Shown: positions 12,443 to 24,182, counted from the stretch's first letter. The stretch: DNA of 64,000 nt from Sambucus nigra (GCA_949130495.1 OX422219.1:264477111-264541110), one strand, 5' to 3'. A program made the numbers and translations. Notes: generated by a model from the letters alone, not told the origin.

Positions 12443-13085
12443 CTTGGTTTGATTTCTGGTTTTGATGAAGTTTCTGCAGAGTTTCCTCTCTCTCTCTCTC
12501 CTTCTCCAAGCTTTCTTCTCCAAAAGGCTATGGTGGTTAGGGTTTGCTTTGGGGAATTTATGAAAACCTAATTAATGAACCTCCATAGCTTGTTGGGTTA
12601 ATAAGGGTTGGTTAGGGTCAATCCTTATCAGATTACAACTCTCAATTTTCGTCACTTTTAATTACCCAAAAATACCAAATTACTAAAATACCCTTTATAG
12701 TGCCGGGATGGTTTAAAAATACCCCGGGACCCAAACTATACCCCCGGCTAGTGTTTTCTGACTATCTCGACCCTTCCGGACGTGTTGGCGCACTCAAAAC
12801 GACCATACGGATTATAGATTTTAAATTCACTTTTAATATCAAAATATTTCTACCGTGACGCGGCGGTCCCACGCGTCTCAACAAAATTTCTAAAATATCG
12901 TATATAAATCCCACGACAAATTTTATAATACCAAGTACATATATAATCATATATGCACATACTCAAATACCAATTCGCATCACATTAGTATTATTATTAA
13001 TCCGGATTAATTTCCAATAAATACGCAATTTAATTAATTAATCCCAAAAATAAATATAGCCAAAAGTACGGGGTATTACAATTGA

Positions 13086-15927
13086 GTTCGTGATTGATTT
13101 AGCATCGAGAACGCGATCGATTGCTTGAGCTTCGTACTATATGGCTCCTATTGAGATGAGGGAGTTAAGAGATCATATTCAGAAGTTATTAGAACAGGGG
13201 TTTATTAGGCGTAGTACGTCACCATGGGGAGATCCTGTGTTGTTTGTGAAGAAAAGAGATGGTTCTCTCCGGTTGTGTGTTGATTATCGAGAGTTGAATA
13301 AAGTTACCATCAGGAACAAATACCCACTACCTCGGATTGATGATTTGTTTGATCAACTTAGGGGAGCGTCATACTTCTCTAAAATATATTTGAGGACTGG
13401 GTATCACCTATTGCAGATACGAGAACATGATGTGTCCAAAACTGCATTCCTGACTAGATATGGTTCTTATAAATTTTTGGTTATGCCTTTCGGGATAACC
13501 AATGCTCCTGCAGTGTTTATGGACCTTATGAATAGAGTGTTTCGAGACTTCCTAGACTAATTTGTTATCCTGTTTATTGATGACATCCTAGTGTATTCTC
13601 AAACAGAAGCTGATCATGCTAAGCATTTACGGTTGGTCCTGCAGACGTTGAGGGATCATCAATTGTATGCTAAGTTTGAGAACTGTGATTTTTGGATACA
13701 GGAAGTACAGTGTCTGGGCCACATTGTTACCGTTGAGGGTATTTCGGTAGACCCAAGTAAATTTGTTGTGGTGAGAGAATGGGGTCAGCCCGCGACACCT
13801 ACTAAAATTTGCAGTTTTTTGGGTTTGGCCTACTATTATCGTAAATTTATCAAGGGTTTTTCTAAGATTGTTAGCCCTATGATAAATTTGACTCGGAAGG
13901 GGGTGAGGTTTGTTTGGGATGATTCTTGTTATCTAGCTTTTGATGAGTTGAAAGATAAGTTGACTTCTGCTTCAGTGCTTGCGTTATCGAGGCCGAGGTT
14001 GGAATATTTGGTCTTTAGAGATGCATCCCTACAATGGTTGGGAGGTGTGTTACAAGAAGAGCATCGGGTTATTGTTTATGCTTCTCGCAAGCTGAAGCCC
14101 CATGAGAAGAATTATTCGGTTCATGATTTGGAACTTGCGGCAGTGGTTTTTGCCTTGAAGATTTGGAGACATTACCTACTGGGGGAGAAATTTAGTCTTT
14201 TCACGGACCACAAATCGTTGCAATATTTATTTTCAGAAAAGGATTTGAATATGCAGCAACGTCGATGGTTAGAGTTTGTGAAGGACTACCAATTTGATAT
14301 TTATTATCACCTAGGTAAGGATAATGTAGTGGCGGATGCATTGAGCCGAAAACCCGAGGGGGAGTTAGCCACGATATGGAAGGCTAAATGGAAGGAGATC
14401 AACCAAGAGGACACTGTTGCTAGGGCATTTATGTCGGTGTTGAACGTTACGCCTACTATAATGGCAAGGGTTGTGGAAGCTCAAGTAAGGGACAAAATTT
14501 GTCAGGACCGCATACACCAATTGTTAACCGAGGGAGCGGAATCCTACTCTATAAGCTCTGAGGGTGGGCTACGTTTCCATGAGAGACTTGTTGTCCCGGA
14601 CGAAGGGGATTTAAGACGAGCCGTAATGACATAATCTTATGGGTCCAAATTTGCAGTACATCTTGGTGGGGACAAAATGTACCAAGACATGCGCTGTCAA
14701 TATTGGTTGGTGGGTATGAAATGGGACATTTCTGAATTTGTTTCCCAATGTACCACTTGTCAACTGGTGAGGTAGATCATCAACGACCGACGGGATTGTT
14801 ACAACCCTTAGAAGTACCGATATGGAAGTGGGAAAGCATCTCGATGGATTTTATCACGAAGTTGCCAATATCACAAAGCGGTCATGATTCCATTTGGGTT
14901 ATCGTCGATCACTTAACTAAGTCGACACATTTCTTACCGGTACTTACAGACTACAATAATGCTCGTTATGCCCGACTATTTATTGCGGAGGTTGTTAGAC
15001 TCCATGGGGTGCCCATTAATATAGTCTCTGATCGAGACAAAATTTTTGTTTCCCATTTTTAGCAAAAGTTTCTAAGAAGCTATGGGAACTGAATTGAAGT
15101 TGAGTACCTCCTATCACCCTCAAACAGATGGGCAGACAGAAAGAGTCAACCAAATGTTAGAGGATATGCTCAGAATGTGTGTGCTTAATTTCAAAGGAGG
15201 ATGGGAACAATACCTTCCCTTGGTCTAATTTCCTTATAATAATTCATACCAATTCACTATTGGGATGGCACCCTATGAAGCATTGTATGGCCGACTGTGT
15301 AGATCACCTACTTATTGGTTGGAAGTAGGGGATAATAAGTTTCTTGGACTTGAAATGATCCAGAATAATTCTTCAAAGATCAAACTTATTCGCAATCGCA
15401 TCCGAATAGCTCAAGATCTTCAAAAGAGTTATGTCGATGCTAATAGAAGGCATGTGGATTTAGAGGTTGGAGATCAAGTTTTGGTGCGAGTATCGCCAAT
15501 GAAAGGTATAAATCAATTTAGGAAGAAAGGAAAGCTTGCGTCACGTTACGTAGACATTTTTCCTATTATTGCTAAAGTAGGCCCAGTCGCTTATCAACTT
15601 ACCTTACCAGAGCACTTACAATAGATTCATGATGTGTTTCATGTTTCATCCTTGAAAGAGTACAAGAAGTATGAAGGATCTCACTGGCACATTCCTTTGG
15701 ATAATATCGAATTGCAGCCTGATATTTCATACGAGGAACAACCAGTTGCAATCTTAGATCATGGGGAGCGTAGGCTAAGATATCGAGTGGTTCCTTTGGT
15801 CCGGGTCCAATGGGGGAATCACAATGCTGAGGAATTAATGTGGGAAAGTGAGGACGATATGCAAGAAAAGTATCCACATCTCTTTTTGCAAGGTATGCAT
15901 AATTTTGAGTGCAAAATTTCCTTATAA
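13086..15927 (+). pseudogene. RT, RNase H, integrase and chromodomain part of element A (broken)
   Basis: Continuation of A's polyprotein after the ATTGA duplication. RT covers about 13141-13800 with the FIDD motif intact, but a TAA lies just before it at 13558. RNase H runs to about 14350. The integrase zinc-binding region is near 14640-14770, followed by a one-base frameshift at about 14775 and further stops at 14634, 15061, near 15226 and near 15622. The chromodomain is readable at 15634-15927. Compared with the intact frame of element I, stops often replace Gln codons by C-to-T change. The whole is non-functional but clearly Tekay-type. Confidence 0.9.
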
Positions 15928-15938
15928 GTAGGGGAGAG
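15926..15938 (+). other. Polypurine tract of element A
   Basis: The purine-rich AAGTAGGGGAGAG lies directly before the 3' LTR start TGTAATAACCCT, right after the polyprotein stop. Confidence 0.82.
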
Positions 15939-16531
15939 TGTAATAACCCTTATTTTTGAGCAATTTATTTTATATTAATTGGCCATGAGAGGTAATTATA
16001 TAAAATATTGGATAATGGAGTAAATATTATTTTAAGTGAGTTAAAAGATAATATTTACTAGATTTTTGCATATTTACTGTTATGTGAATGTAAATAGCAT
16101 TATGTTACGATTCATGGTGTCGTTCTGATTTAAACGACAATTAGGGTTTAAATGAAGTTGGAACTTGAAATGATTTATATTATTCCGGATGCCAATTTAG
16201 AGGGCGCGGTTAGTCTCTAAATAGTTGAGATGGTCAAAATAAGTGCCATATTGTATTTTTGGGTTCCAGGCATTTTTAACAGGTAATGACTTAATTATGT
16301 AGTTACGAGTCATTTTAATGGTGTATTAACATTTTAAAGATGGGAATTCATAATCAGGGAACGGTTTAAGCCTTACAACCCTTTTATCCCTCTTATGTGT
16401 TCCTAAACCAAGAGAGATAGACAGAGAAAGAGAATGGGGACAAAAGAGAAAGAAGAAGAAAAGGAAGAGAATTGAAGATTGAAGCTTGGATTTGTTGCTA
16501 CCGGAAGATAATCTGAGATTACAAGCTTAAG

Positions 16532-18161
16532 GCAAGTTTCTTACTTGTTAGGATATGATTTAATGTGAATAATTTATTGTGATAGTTGTGTAAAGTAGAG
16601 ATTTGGAACAAATAGTAGGTTTTGGTAAATTTTGGTGTTTAACCCTTGAATCTTGTAGTTATGTGATTTAAGTTGGTTATATGGTTTATTTTGGTATATA
16701 CTTGTTGTAGTTATGATGTTGGTTGATAATAAGGAAGGGAGTAATATAATGAGGAGTTTAGATTTTGGATTTAACCTTGTAGAAGAAGAGAGAATCGCAG
16801 GACTGCTAGGCGCGATCGACCGCGGTCCCAGAGCCGGTCGACCGGTCCCTTAGGTGAAAGCCTACTGCTTTCGTATATAAGTATAAAAATCAAAGCGCGA
16901 TCGACCGCAGTCCCAGGACCGGTCGACCGGGCCTTCCAAAATGAGCTTTCTGCATTCCTTGCTAGGCAAAACCCTTGAGGCGCGATCTACCGCGGTCCCA
17001 TGACCGGTCGACCGGTCCCCTGTTTTTCACCCTTAAATGCTTAGTTTCTTCTGGCTTATTTCTTTTAAGATAGGGACTTAAGAACCTTCTTGAATGAAGT
17101 AAAACTAGAGTATTAGAGTCTAGTAATGATGTATTTATAAACCTAAGTAGAAATGAGAGTCGGGGTGTGGTTTGGGTATTAGTTTAGTTAGGTAATTTAG
17201 ACGTAGATAATGATTCTTTTATAAAATGAGTTAGTTTAGATCAAAAGGGAAATAGAGAGAATTAATGTGGGTTTCTATAATTGGGTTGTAGTGATATTAT
17301 ACCTTATGGGTTGAGGAATGAATGTTAATTCATAGATATTTGTATTGGAGATGATTAAACATTGAGGGTTATAATGATGATATTAATCACGTATGGCCCC
17401 GGATAAAATGTAATGTATATTTTAGAATGAGATCGAATTGTGAATGATAAAATTGTATATACACACCTCTCTAAATACTATCATAGGGTAAGTTACGTGC
17501 ATGAGGTGAAGTCCCCTGGCTAGTGAATGCAGGGTGAGTATAGTCCTCGACCATAGGACCGGTTGTTTTATATATTGTGTGATTATTGTTCGAAGTGAGG
17601 TAATTTCGGGTGTGGTTATGACTCACTGTCGAAGGTGTATGGCCGTTTCCCGACGTCACGCTATGTAGGATGCCCAAGTTGTCTTGTGTGATAGGCCCTG
17701 GAAGATGATAGCTATTTAGGGGCGCGTCCAGTGGGGAAACTCGGAAGGACGGTCTTAGAATCGTTATATGTTCAGAAATATAACTATTCATAATAAAGTG
17801 GGATATTATTGATGGCAAAGTACTCTATGAAATAAATTTCTTTGAATATGTTTCCTAATGAGAAAAAGGAATGGAAAAATGAATTGTGTATAAAATGAAA
17901 TGGAATTTCATTAAGTATTATATTATCAATTTTCTCCTGCGTCATTGAATTGTGATCATTGTTATTGATATTGCGTTAGGTTATGCTTTTAGATTGTGAA
18001 ATTAGATTCTCTATCATTAATTATGGTGAACGAAACAAGCTTATTCATGATGATTATATTATCCATAACTTTCATGCATTTTATTCACATGGTGATCATA
18101 TCAAACCGGTCCCTGACCCATTTATATCTCTTTGTTTTGTATGAATCTCTTATTCGCCCAG
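16532..18161 (+). other. Putative GC-AG leader intron in the A LTR
   Basis: The donor is CTTAAG|GCAAGTTT and the acceptor TTCGCCCAG|GTACTCCGCC, at positions matching those in elements I, E and solo LTR H. Length is about 1.6 kb. No direct proof of splicing. Confidence 0.35.
16806..17025. repeat. Three dispersed GTCGAC/ATCGA palindrome units in the A LTR
   Basis: Three copies of a unit of about 38 bp (starting near 16809, 16894 and 16980), each holding a GCGATCGACCGC-like half and the palindrome CCGGTCGACCGG, separated by unrelated spacers of 45-50 bp. It stands at the same LTR place as the TTCGAA cluster of I and E and the ATCGAT cluster of F and H. Confidence 0.88.
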
Positions 18162-18298
18162 GTACTCCGCCGCAAGGACGCCCCTACTGACTTTACTATT
18201 CTAGTGTCCTGGAGCTGTAACACCTTGCGTATGTTATGGGATATTTGACATAGAAGCTTCCATCGTTTTGCATTCTAGTTATGTTCGATTACACACTC

Positions 18299-18311
18299 GG
18301 GCGTGTTGCCC
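18299..18311 (+). other. Conserved LTR hairpin (A)
   Basis: GGGC stem, GTGTT loop, GCCC stem. Counterparts in LTR sense: E 44920-44932 and 54908-54920, I 2622-2634 and 10471-10483 (-), H 44214-44230, F 27813-27827, G 49933-49945 (-). Confidence 0.6.
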
Positions 18312-18651
18312 AAGTTTTGTACTTGTTGTATATATGTGATATTTTACTTTAATACTCGGTGTAACCCTGTTGTATATGTCTATCAACCGACAAATCATTC
18401 GGTTGTTTTGTTGTATGGATGTTAAATGACTATCTATCTTTATTTGTATTCACCTTCTTTTCACTTGGACTATTTTAATGCTTTCTTTAACTTACGAAAT
18501 AAAATTTTGACAATCCGTTTTCTAAAATAATGGGTGGTTATCTCGTATATTTATGATTTTACTGAGATGCTAAGAATGGACCATCTATGATTCCTGTAAT
18601 TATTGGACTATCAGGCTGGCCACTTCTTATTTTAATAAGCGAGGTGTCACA

Positions 18652-18884
18652 ACAGCCTCACTCGACATGTACATTCATAAGATAAAATACATAATACAAT
18701 ATTCTATTTCTTGTTACAAACTATTGTCATCGAGGTGACTTTGTTCTATGAGATGGGTCCTTCGAGTCACTTACTGTGATGAATCTTCGAGGTTGGTTTA
18801 TGGAATATCCTTCCTTCTCCTTCTTTGTGAACAACCGATCTTCTTGACTAAGTTAACCACTTATTTTGGGGGACACCCCCTACA
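18652..18884 (-). repeat. Start of the 3' LTR of element B, interrupted by element A
   Basis: On the - strand it begins TGTAGGGGGTGTCCCC and matches the 5' LTR of element C (36974-37063 joined to 39342-39520) in inverted orientation. Element A begins where the match stops. Confidence 0.75.
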
Positions 18885-18896
18885 TTTTCCCCTTCG
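18885..18896 (-). other. Polypurine tract of element B
   Basis: On the - strand CGAAGGGGAAAA directly precedes the LTR start TGTAGGGG. Confidence 0.65.
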
Positions 18897-19273
18897 TAGA
18901 GATATTTATTTATTTGCATGAAGAAATATCTGTACGAAACCCTTCGTTCCCCTCTCTTGGGGAAAATGAAGAGATTTATTCCAATTTCCCCCAATGCTCA
19001 TCGTTCCCCAAGGCAAACGAGACTCCAAGCATGTAACATTAAATGTAACTATTGTTTGCACTTCTGAACATCACACGTGGCAGCACCAGGGCAAGCATGT
19101 GTAAACGTCGCTGTTAATCGTCGTATTATCCCCCGAAGCATCATCATTATGACCTTTGGTTTTCTATGGCCATGCGCACTTGACAGCCACTCCAGCCAAA
19201 TTATTCCAGAGAGTCATCATTACGCTCTTCCAAAGCATCACTATTTACCGTCTTTTGGGGATTATGTTTCCCC

Positions 19274-19280
19274 TATAAAA
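19274..19280 (+). promoter_or_regulatory. TATA box of the antisense gene in element B
   Basis: A strong TATAAAA within CCCCTATAAAAGGGG lies about 150 bp before the ATG at 19427. A pyrimidine-rich leader follows. This gives the accessory gene its own promoter, on the strand opposite to the retrotransposon. Confidence 0.65.
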
Positions 19281-21647
19281 GGGGGTGTACCCTCAATTCA
19301 ATCTTCACCTTTGGGTTTTCATTTTTTGAGTTTGAGCTTTTATGAGAGTGAGAGGAAAAACCCTTGCCTTCTTCAATCCTTCTATTCTTTTCCTGTTACC
19401 CTCAATTCTTCTTTCCTTAATCTTCCATGACACCTGTGAAAAGAACTCTCTCTATTAGGGGCGCTTCCCTTGCAACTCAAGCCTGCCAAAATCGATGGGC
19501 ACGTTATCGTCGTGTGCCTTACTTTGGTGATAATGACCAATTTTGGACAGCGACGCAACGATTCCCCGGTGCCTTGGTGCCAACTGAAAACCCTAACCTA
19601 TTAATGGAGGAAGGTGAGGATGCTGAAGACTTTGCTTAGATCCCCACTGCCATTGTTACCCACTTTCAGATTGAGCGTGGTGATTTCCCTTACTCAAAGG
19701 TAGAGTTTGAAGCTTCTTTTGGTGCCAGCGAGGGATTGGGCCCTTGGACTGAGAACATCCATTCAAAGTATTACGTTCAGTTAGCCCTTGAAGGCCTATC
19801 CTGCTCTCTTTAGCTGGTTGACCATACTCTCGCTAAGAACAATATTTCTCTGCAACTGTTGGTTTCCTATTGGAGCCATAAGTCATATACCTTTGTGGTC
19901 GCTTGGGGTGAGTTCACCATTACCTTGGAGAATATGTGTGAGCTTTTAGGACTGGAGGCAGCTGGGGTTGATACCTTCTTAGAGGAGGCTGTCTCTAGAG
20001 AAGAAAAAGCCTTAAGAAGGGAACTGGAGGCTGTGGTGAAGGACTGTATGGTCACTTACAACAAGTGCACCTATTATGAAGTAATTCGTTACATTAATTT
20101 CATTGACGATAAAGCCGTTATTAGGTCCTGCAAGGCAGCCAGGGAGAACCCCAAGGGGAAGAGGTATTTGAACATCCCCCGGTGGGGAAAGGCTATGGGT
20201 CAAAGATCGAGCTAGCGGGCTACATTTGGGTGGTACTGTCGAAGGTCTATCTTTTGGGCAAGACTCACGACTGCCCTCGAAAGGACCTGATCAACATGGC
20301 CAATGGCGTGAAAATCCCCCTTGCTGCCATTGTCCTCATCTCCTTATATACATGGCTTGACCATATAGCGACGAACTCTTCTCGAAGCATCGATAGGTTT
20401 GATGTTTCTAATTATACCAACAATGTTCTTTTGATGGATTTTCTCTATGACCACTTTCCTGATTACGCCCCCGTCGTTAGCCTGGTTTATAGCCCGTGAA
20501 GATCCCCTAAATTTGTTGTTGGAAAAATAAGAGTGCCAAGAAGCCTTTGGTTACCCTGATCGATCAAGCCAAAAGGTTCATACCTCGCCCCTATGTTAGG
20601 GTGAGTAAGTTTTTAACCAATGATTTCTTTGCTGAGGAGGAGCTTCCTATTGCTCTGATTGATGAAGCCCTTGCCAGGAATTTTCCTGAGAATAGTGTCC
20701 CCCTTTTTTTAATCCCCTAATATTTTCCATCTTATACTAAGTGGTTATCTTTTTATTCTGTGTACAACCCACACACCGTGTATCCCCGCAGTTTGGTTAT
20801 GACCAAGGAGCCCCTCTATTAAGTCATTTCACTCGAGAAAAGCCCACCAATTTTTCTTTTGCCAGTGCCAATTATCTGACTTTTGCCGTTGTTAGTCTAT
20901 GCGCTAATTACCCATCTAATACCGTGGTCCTGAGCACTGGGGCTCGAGGGGGAGGTCAGCTATGTACAAGAATATATTCTGGCAGAATTAATTAGTTCGT
21001 TTTCAAACTAACCACTTGAAGGAACCCCGATATCCATAAGTTGAGAGATTCCCACCCACAGAGTTGGGTTTAGGAAATTTCACCACCTCTTCATCTGTTT
21101 TTTCTCTTAGTACTACTAACACCAGTGTTCCCTTTGAACTGCCCCCAGTAGCTCCTGTGAACCAGGCAGTTATGAAAAAGAAGAGAGTCTCCTTCCAGTC
21201 GAGGTTGCCACCATTGCCCCTGGTCCCTCGAGGCCAGTTGAAAGAACTGAATCCCCGCACATTGCCTAGTGTGGGGCAGCAGTTAGGGCCACCCAAAAGG
21301 TTCCTATGAAGAAACTTAAAACCATCCCCAACCTTCGACCAACCATACCCTCGATCCCAAAGTCGCCCAAGAGGTGGGCTCAATATTTGATCAGCTTCTC
21401 CAAACCCAGGAGAATTTTAGTGAAGAAGGTAGGGCATTTATGTCTGCCAGATGGCTTCTCAGGGTTTCTCATATGCTCCTCGCACTGCTGGTAGTGCTAA
21501 GAAAATAAAGGCAATCAGTCCTCTTAAGCTATTGATGGAGGAGTCATATGATTCATGCGAGGAGGAACTCCTGAGAAATATGTTTCTATAAATGCAGGTG
21601 GTGATGATGATGAATATGAGGAGGATGAGGAGAGAGAGAAGTTAGTG

Positions 21648-21702
21648 GAAGAAGAAGAAGAAGAGGAAGAGGAAGAGGAAGAGGAAGAGGAAGAGGAAAC
21701 TT
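21648..21702 (+). repeat. GAA/GAG repeat coding polyglutamate
   Basis: Imperfect GAAGAG repeat within the acidic part of the accessory gene. The second gene copy has an expanded and interrupted version at about 62978-63045. Confidence 0.85.
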
Positions 21703-22587
21703 CATTGGTTCGGAGGCGTAGATTGAGGAGAATGGTTTCTCCTTCTAAATCCTCCCTGCCTCTCCAAGATTATATGGCTCTGAAAGATGTATTGAAGAAA
21801 GAAGTAAGCCCCTCAATCCCTCTTGATCTGAACATTTCTCTTCTTGTTTTGTTTTCGTGCTAATAACTTCATTATGCTCTTATCCTGCCTTTGTCTCTTT
21901 TTCTAGGTTGATGTGAGAAGTGATACGCATTATGATGTTGAAGAGGATCGTCCTTTCAAGAGAGATGCCCCTACTGCTTCACAGGTAATCTCCCATTTCC
22001 CCTAGGGGTGTAGTTATATTTGATTCTTCATCAGAGTCTAGTAGCTGCTATTCTCTTGATTCCTCTTTTTTGCGTGAGCAGGCTGGCCTTGAGAGGGATG
22101 TTTCTGATGTGAGAGCTACTGAGGATATACCCAAGTCCCCTATGCCTGTTTCTTCATTTCCTGTGGTGGGTTTATTTTCCTTACTTATTTAAGCTATTAT
22201 TTCTCTTTCAACTTGTTATCCTAATTTTTAACTTCTATACTGCAGGCTCCCACACTTGTTTAGACTACTCCCTTAGTTCCCCTTCCATCGAATGACCAAA
22301 TGCTTGTATATGTGTTCGAACATTTCATCTTGAACAAGGAAGGTTCCGATCTTGCTGGGGTGGATCAGGGGGAGGATGGGAAGGAGAGGGTTGCTGAAGT
22401 TAGGGGGGATGTGATTGCCCCCCAAGGTCAACATCCTTTGGTGGCTCCTCATTCGATTGAGGAGGAAGACGTTATAAAAATGGCCACTCAAGAGTTTGTC
22501 AGCGGACGACTTCCAGAGGTACTTTTCTCTTCCTCCTATCTCTTGCAAGTAAGCTTGTTAATTTTTCCAGGTAGTATTGGTCTTTAG

Positions 22588-22790
22588 AAATCTCCCATAA
22601 TCGAGGGTCGAATGGACCTAGTAATGTAGGACTTTTAAATCAAAATTTTCCATAACTGAGGGTCAGGCGGACCTAGTCTTATAGGCATAAACTCCCATAA
22701 TCGAGGGTCAGCAGGCCTAGTCTTATAGGCATAATCTCCCATAACTGAGGGTCAGGAGGGCCTAGTCTTATAGGCATAATCTCCCATATT
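22588..22790 (+). repeat. Intronic minisatellite, four units of about 50 bp
   Basis: Four tandem units with the core CTCCCATAA-(C/T)-GAGGGTC and CCTAGTCTTATAGGCATAA lie in a presumed intron after the exon ending near 22518. The start of the same array reappears at 63932-64000 in copy D. Confidence 0.88.
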
Positions 22791-23797
22791 AGCAAGATAT
22801 TTTGTACGTGCTTTCCTCTTTATTTTCTTACTTAAGCTATTTATTGCATTTTAGGTGGAGGTTGATCAGCCTGCAGTCCGTAGGCCCAAAGCTGAACTTG
22901 TTTCTCAGGAATTAATTGAAACGAGGACCTTAGATGGAGTTTCTTGTTTGGGCGAGGCCCCTGGGATTGGTTATGCCCATGCATTAATTGCTCCTTAGAT
23001 TCAAGCGAGTGATAACACCTCACATACCCAGCGTCCTTCTGCCAATGATAGGATTTTTAGCATGCATCCCCCTGAGGCAGCCCTTGAGGTGATTGTGAGG
23101 TAAACTTTGGCCAATTTCCCTTATATTCTGACTGAGGGTCCCCGCTTATTGATCGAGCAATTATTGGTCCATTTTCCCTTCACTTTTACCACCCGTTGCC
23201 TTCAGCCTATTACTGGGATGATGGCTTGTCGCTCACTATGGTCTTGGAAGAAATTCTTAATACTCCCATCGAATCTCTTAGCCCCGATACCATCAAGAGT
23301 TTGCTGGGAATAGTTAATGTGCTCACAAACGATGGGTTTTCCATGTCCTGGTTAGTGGAGTTGCGTCCTGGTTTTAAGAAGGCTGAATTTCCCTCCCTTT
23401 ATCATCGGCTCTAGAGTTCACATTGCTCACACTTGTCTATTTCAGAAGAGCTTGTGGGGTTGGAGACCAGGTTGGTGGCATCTGAACATGAGGTGTAGGA
23501 GGCTGACAAAGCCATTGCTTGTGTGGAGGTTGAGCTGATTAAGAAGGAGCAGGAGTAGGAGTCTGTTCATCAGGCGATAGAGCTTCATTATAAAGACTTG
23601 GTTGATCTTATTTCAAACCAAAGCAACATTGTGTAGATTATTCCCCAACATCATCATAGGCTGCTTGGATCAGGGAACCTCCGCTTTATCATGGACAACT
23701 TTAGTTCCTTTGCTTCATGGTTCTATTACTGATGTTTCTCATTTTTGGGATTTTAAATTTCTTTGCTTGCATGTAACCACAGTCATATCTTTTATTA

Positions 23798-23803
23798 AAT
23801 AAA
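23798..23803 (+). terminator. Poly(A) signal of the antisense gene
   Basis: AATAAA in a T-rich 3' region about 160 bp after the last readable codons. It lies before the convergent end of the integrase on the other strand (24183). Confidence 0.5.
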
Positions 23804-24182
23804 GAAACATTGGTGTATTACCCCATTTCCTTTGTTGTTGTATATTTTTTGTTTGACATTGGCTAGACTTATTACAACAATGAGAATTACATCGTGCATG
23901 GTGATGGAGACACAATCAACTTGTAAAAGTAAAATGTTGATCTAACATATGCCACATGAACATTACTTCCCACTATATTAAACAGGCGAGCATAATTGCT
24001 TTAAAGCATACATCCATCTTTTTTTAAAAAAAATACAATGTAATGAACAAGATTATTGGCAGAACATACATTCAAACGTAGTAAATCTTCAACCACTTAT
24101 TATTCAATTTGAAAGTATCTTCCAGCTTAGATATCTCCCAATAACCCGAATCGTGATCTACTCGAACAATGTAGGGCCCTTA

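Larger units (their letters stand above)
2245..13080 (-). mobile_element. Element I: young, complete Tekay-type chromovirus
   Basis: Two LTRs of about 2,987 bp bound a 4.9-kb interior. The element is flanked by the 5-bp duplication ATTGA (2240-2244 and 13081-13085), which marks a clean integrase-mediated insertion into element A. It reads on the - strand: 5' LTR on the right, initiator-Met primer site, one open gag-pol frame, polypurine tract, 3' LTR on the left. I found only four substitutions between the LTRs (near 3546, 3670, 4563 and 4735), all transitions, so insertion is very recent. With an open polyprotein, intact catalytic residues, primer site and polypurine tract, it has every cis and trans part expected of an autonomous element. 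Whether it is transcribed cannot be read from sequence. Confidence 0.96.
10093..13080 (-). repeat. 5' LTR of element I
   Basis: Near-identical partner of 2245-5231. On the - strand it should hold the promoter. The GA-rich leader lies around 12590-12443, and the putative leader intron at 12442-10618. The LTR ends immediately before the primer site. Confidence 0.95.
1..18651 (+). mobile_element. Element A: old Tekay-type Ty3/Gypsy retrotransposon, split by element I
   Basis: The order LTR end, initiator-Met primer site, gag, protease, RT/RNase H, integrase, chromodomain, polypurine tract and LTR is visible on the + strand, interrupted at 2245-13080 by a nested element. The left LTR is cut by the window start. 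The 272 bases left of the primer site differ from the matching end of the right LTR at about 19 positions (around 7%), so this is an old insertion. Reading frames are broken by many stops and frameshifts. Its right LTR sits inside the LTR of Tat-type element B, because the sequence after 18651 is B's LTR. The target duplication cannot be tested since the left end lies outside the window. Confidence 0.9.
15939..18651 (+). repeat. 3' LTR of element A
   Basis: About 2.7 kb, beginning TGTAATAACCCT and ending GTGTCACA. It keeps the layout of the other LTRs: GA-rich leader (16405-16531), donor-like AAG|GCAAGT (16531/16532), a palindrome-rich repeat block (16806-17025), acceptor-like CCAG|GTACTCC (18161/18162) and hairpin (18299-18311). 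The ORFs in it (17471-17818 and 17996-18190) show no recognisable coding character. Confidence 0.92.
19427..23640 (+). pseudogene. Antisense accessory gene of element B, plant-mobile-domain-like, multi-exon, degraded
   Basis: The first part (19427-20497) reads, with two stops (after residue 70; 19813) and a frameshift near 20200, as a globular protein. Its EFTITLENMCELLGL segment resembles the plant mobile domain (PMD, aminotransferase-like) family, and a hydrophobic helical part follows (20215-20497). Next come a proline/serine-rich part (21064-21310), a run of about 18 glutamates (21648-21702) and short exons with clear splice sites (acceptor near 21906; exon 22081-22166; acceptor near 22246; exon to 22518; acceptor near 22855; exons to 23640). 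The C-terminus is coiled-coil-like. Stops occur in every block, so this copy is probably dead. Extra genes, some antisense, including PMD types, are known in plant Gypsy elements; the family call here rests on one motif and overall character. Confidence 0.55.

Noticed and set aside
16806..17025. CRISPR-like array (three repeats with spacers)
   Set aside because: Plant LTR context, only three imperfect units, internal palindromes; no cas genes.
17471..17818. 115-codon minus-strand frame in the A LTR
   Set aside because: Single LTR frame without coding signs; explained by LTR sequence.
19077..19430. 117-codon frame before the accessory gene
   Set aside because: It spans the TATA box and leader; sequence is promoter-like, and the product has no recognisable features.
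21555..21863. Polyglutamate frame as an independent acidic protein
   Set aside because: Part of the accessory gene; the run comes from a GAAGAG microsatellite.
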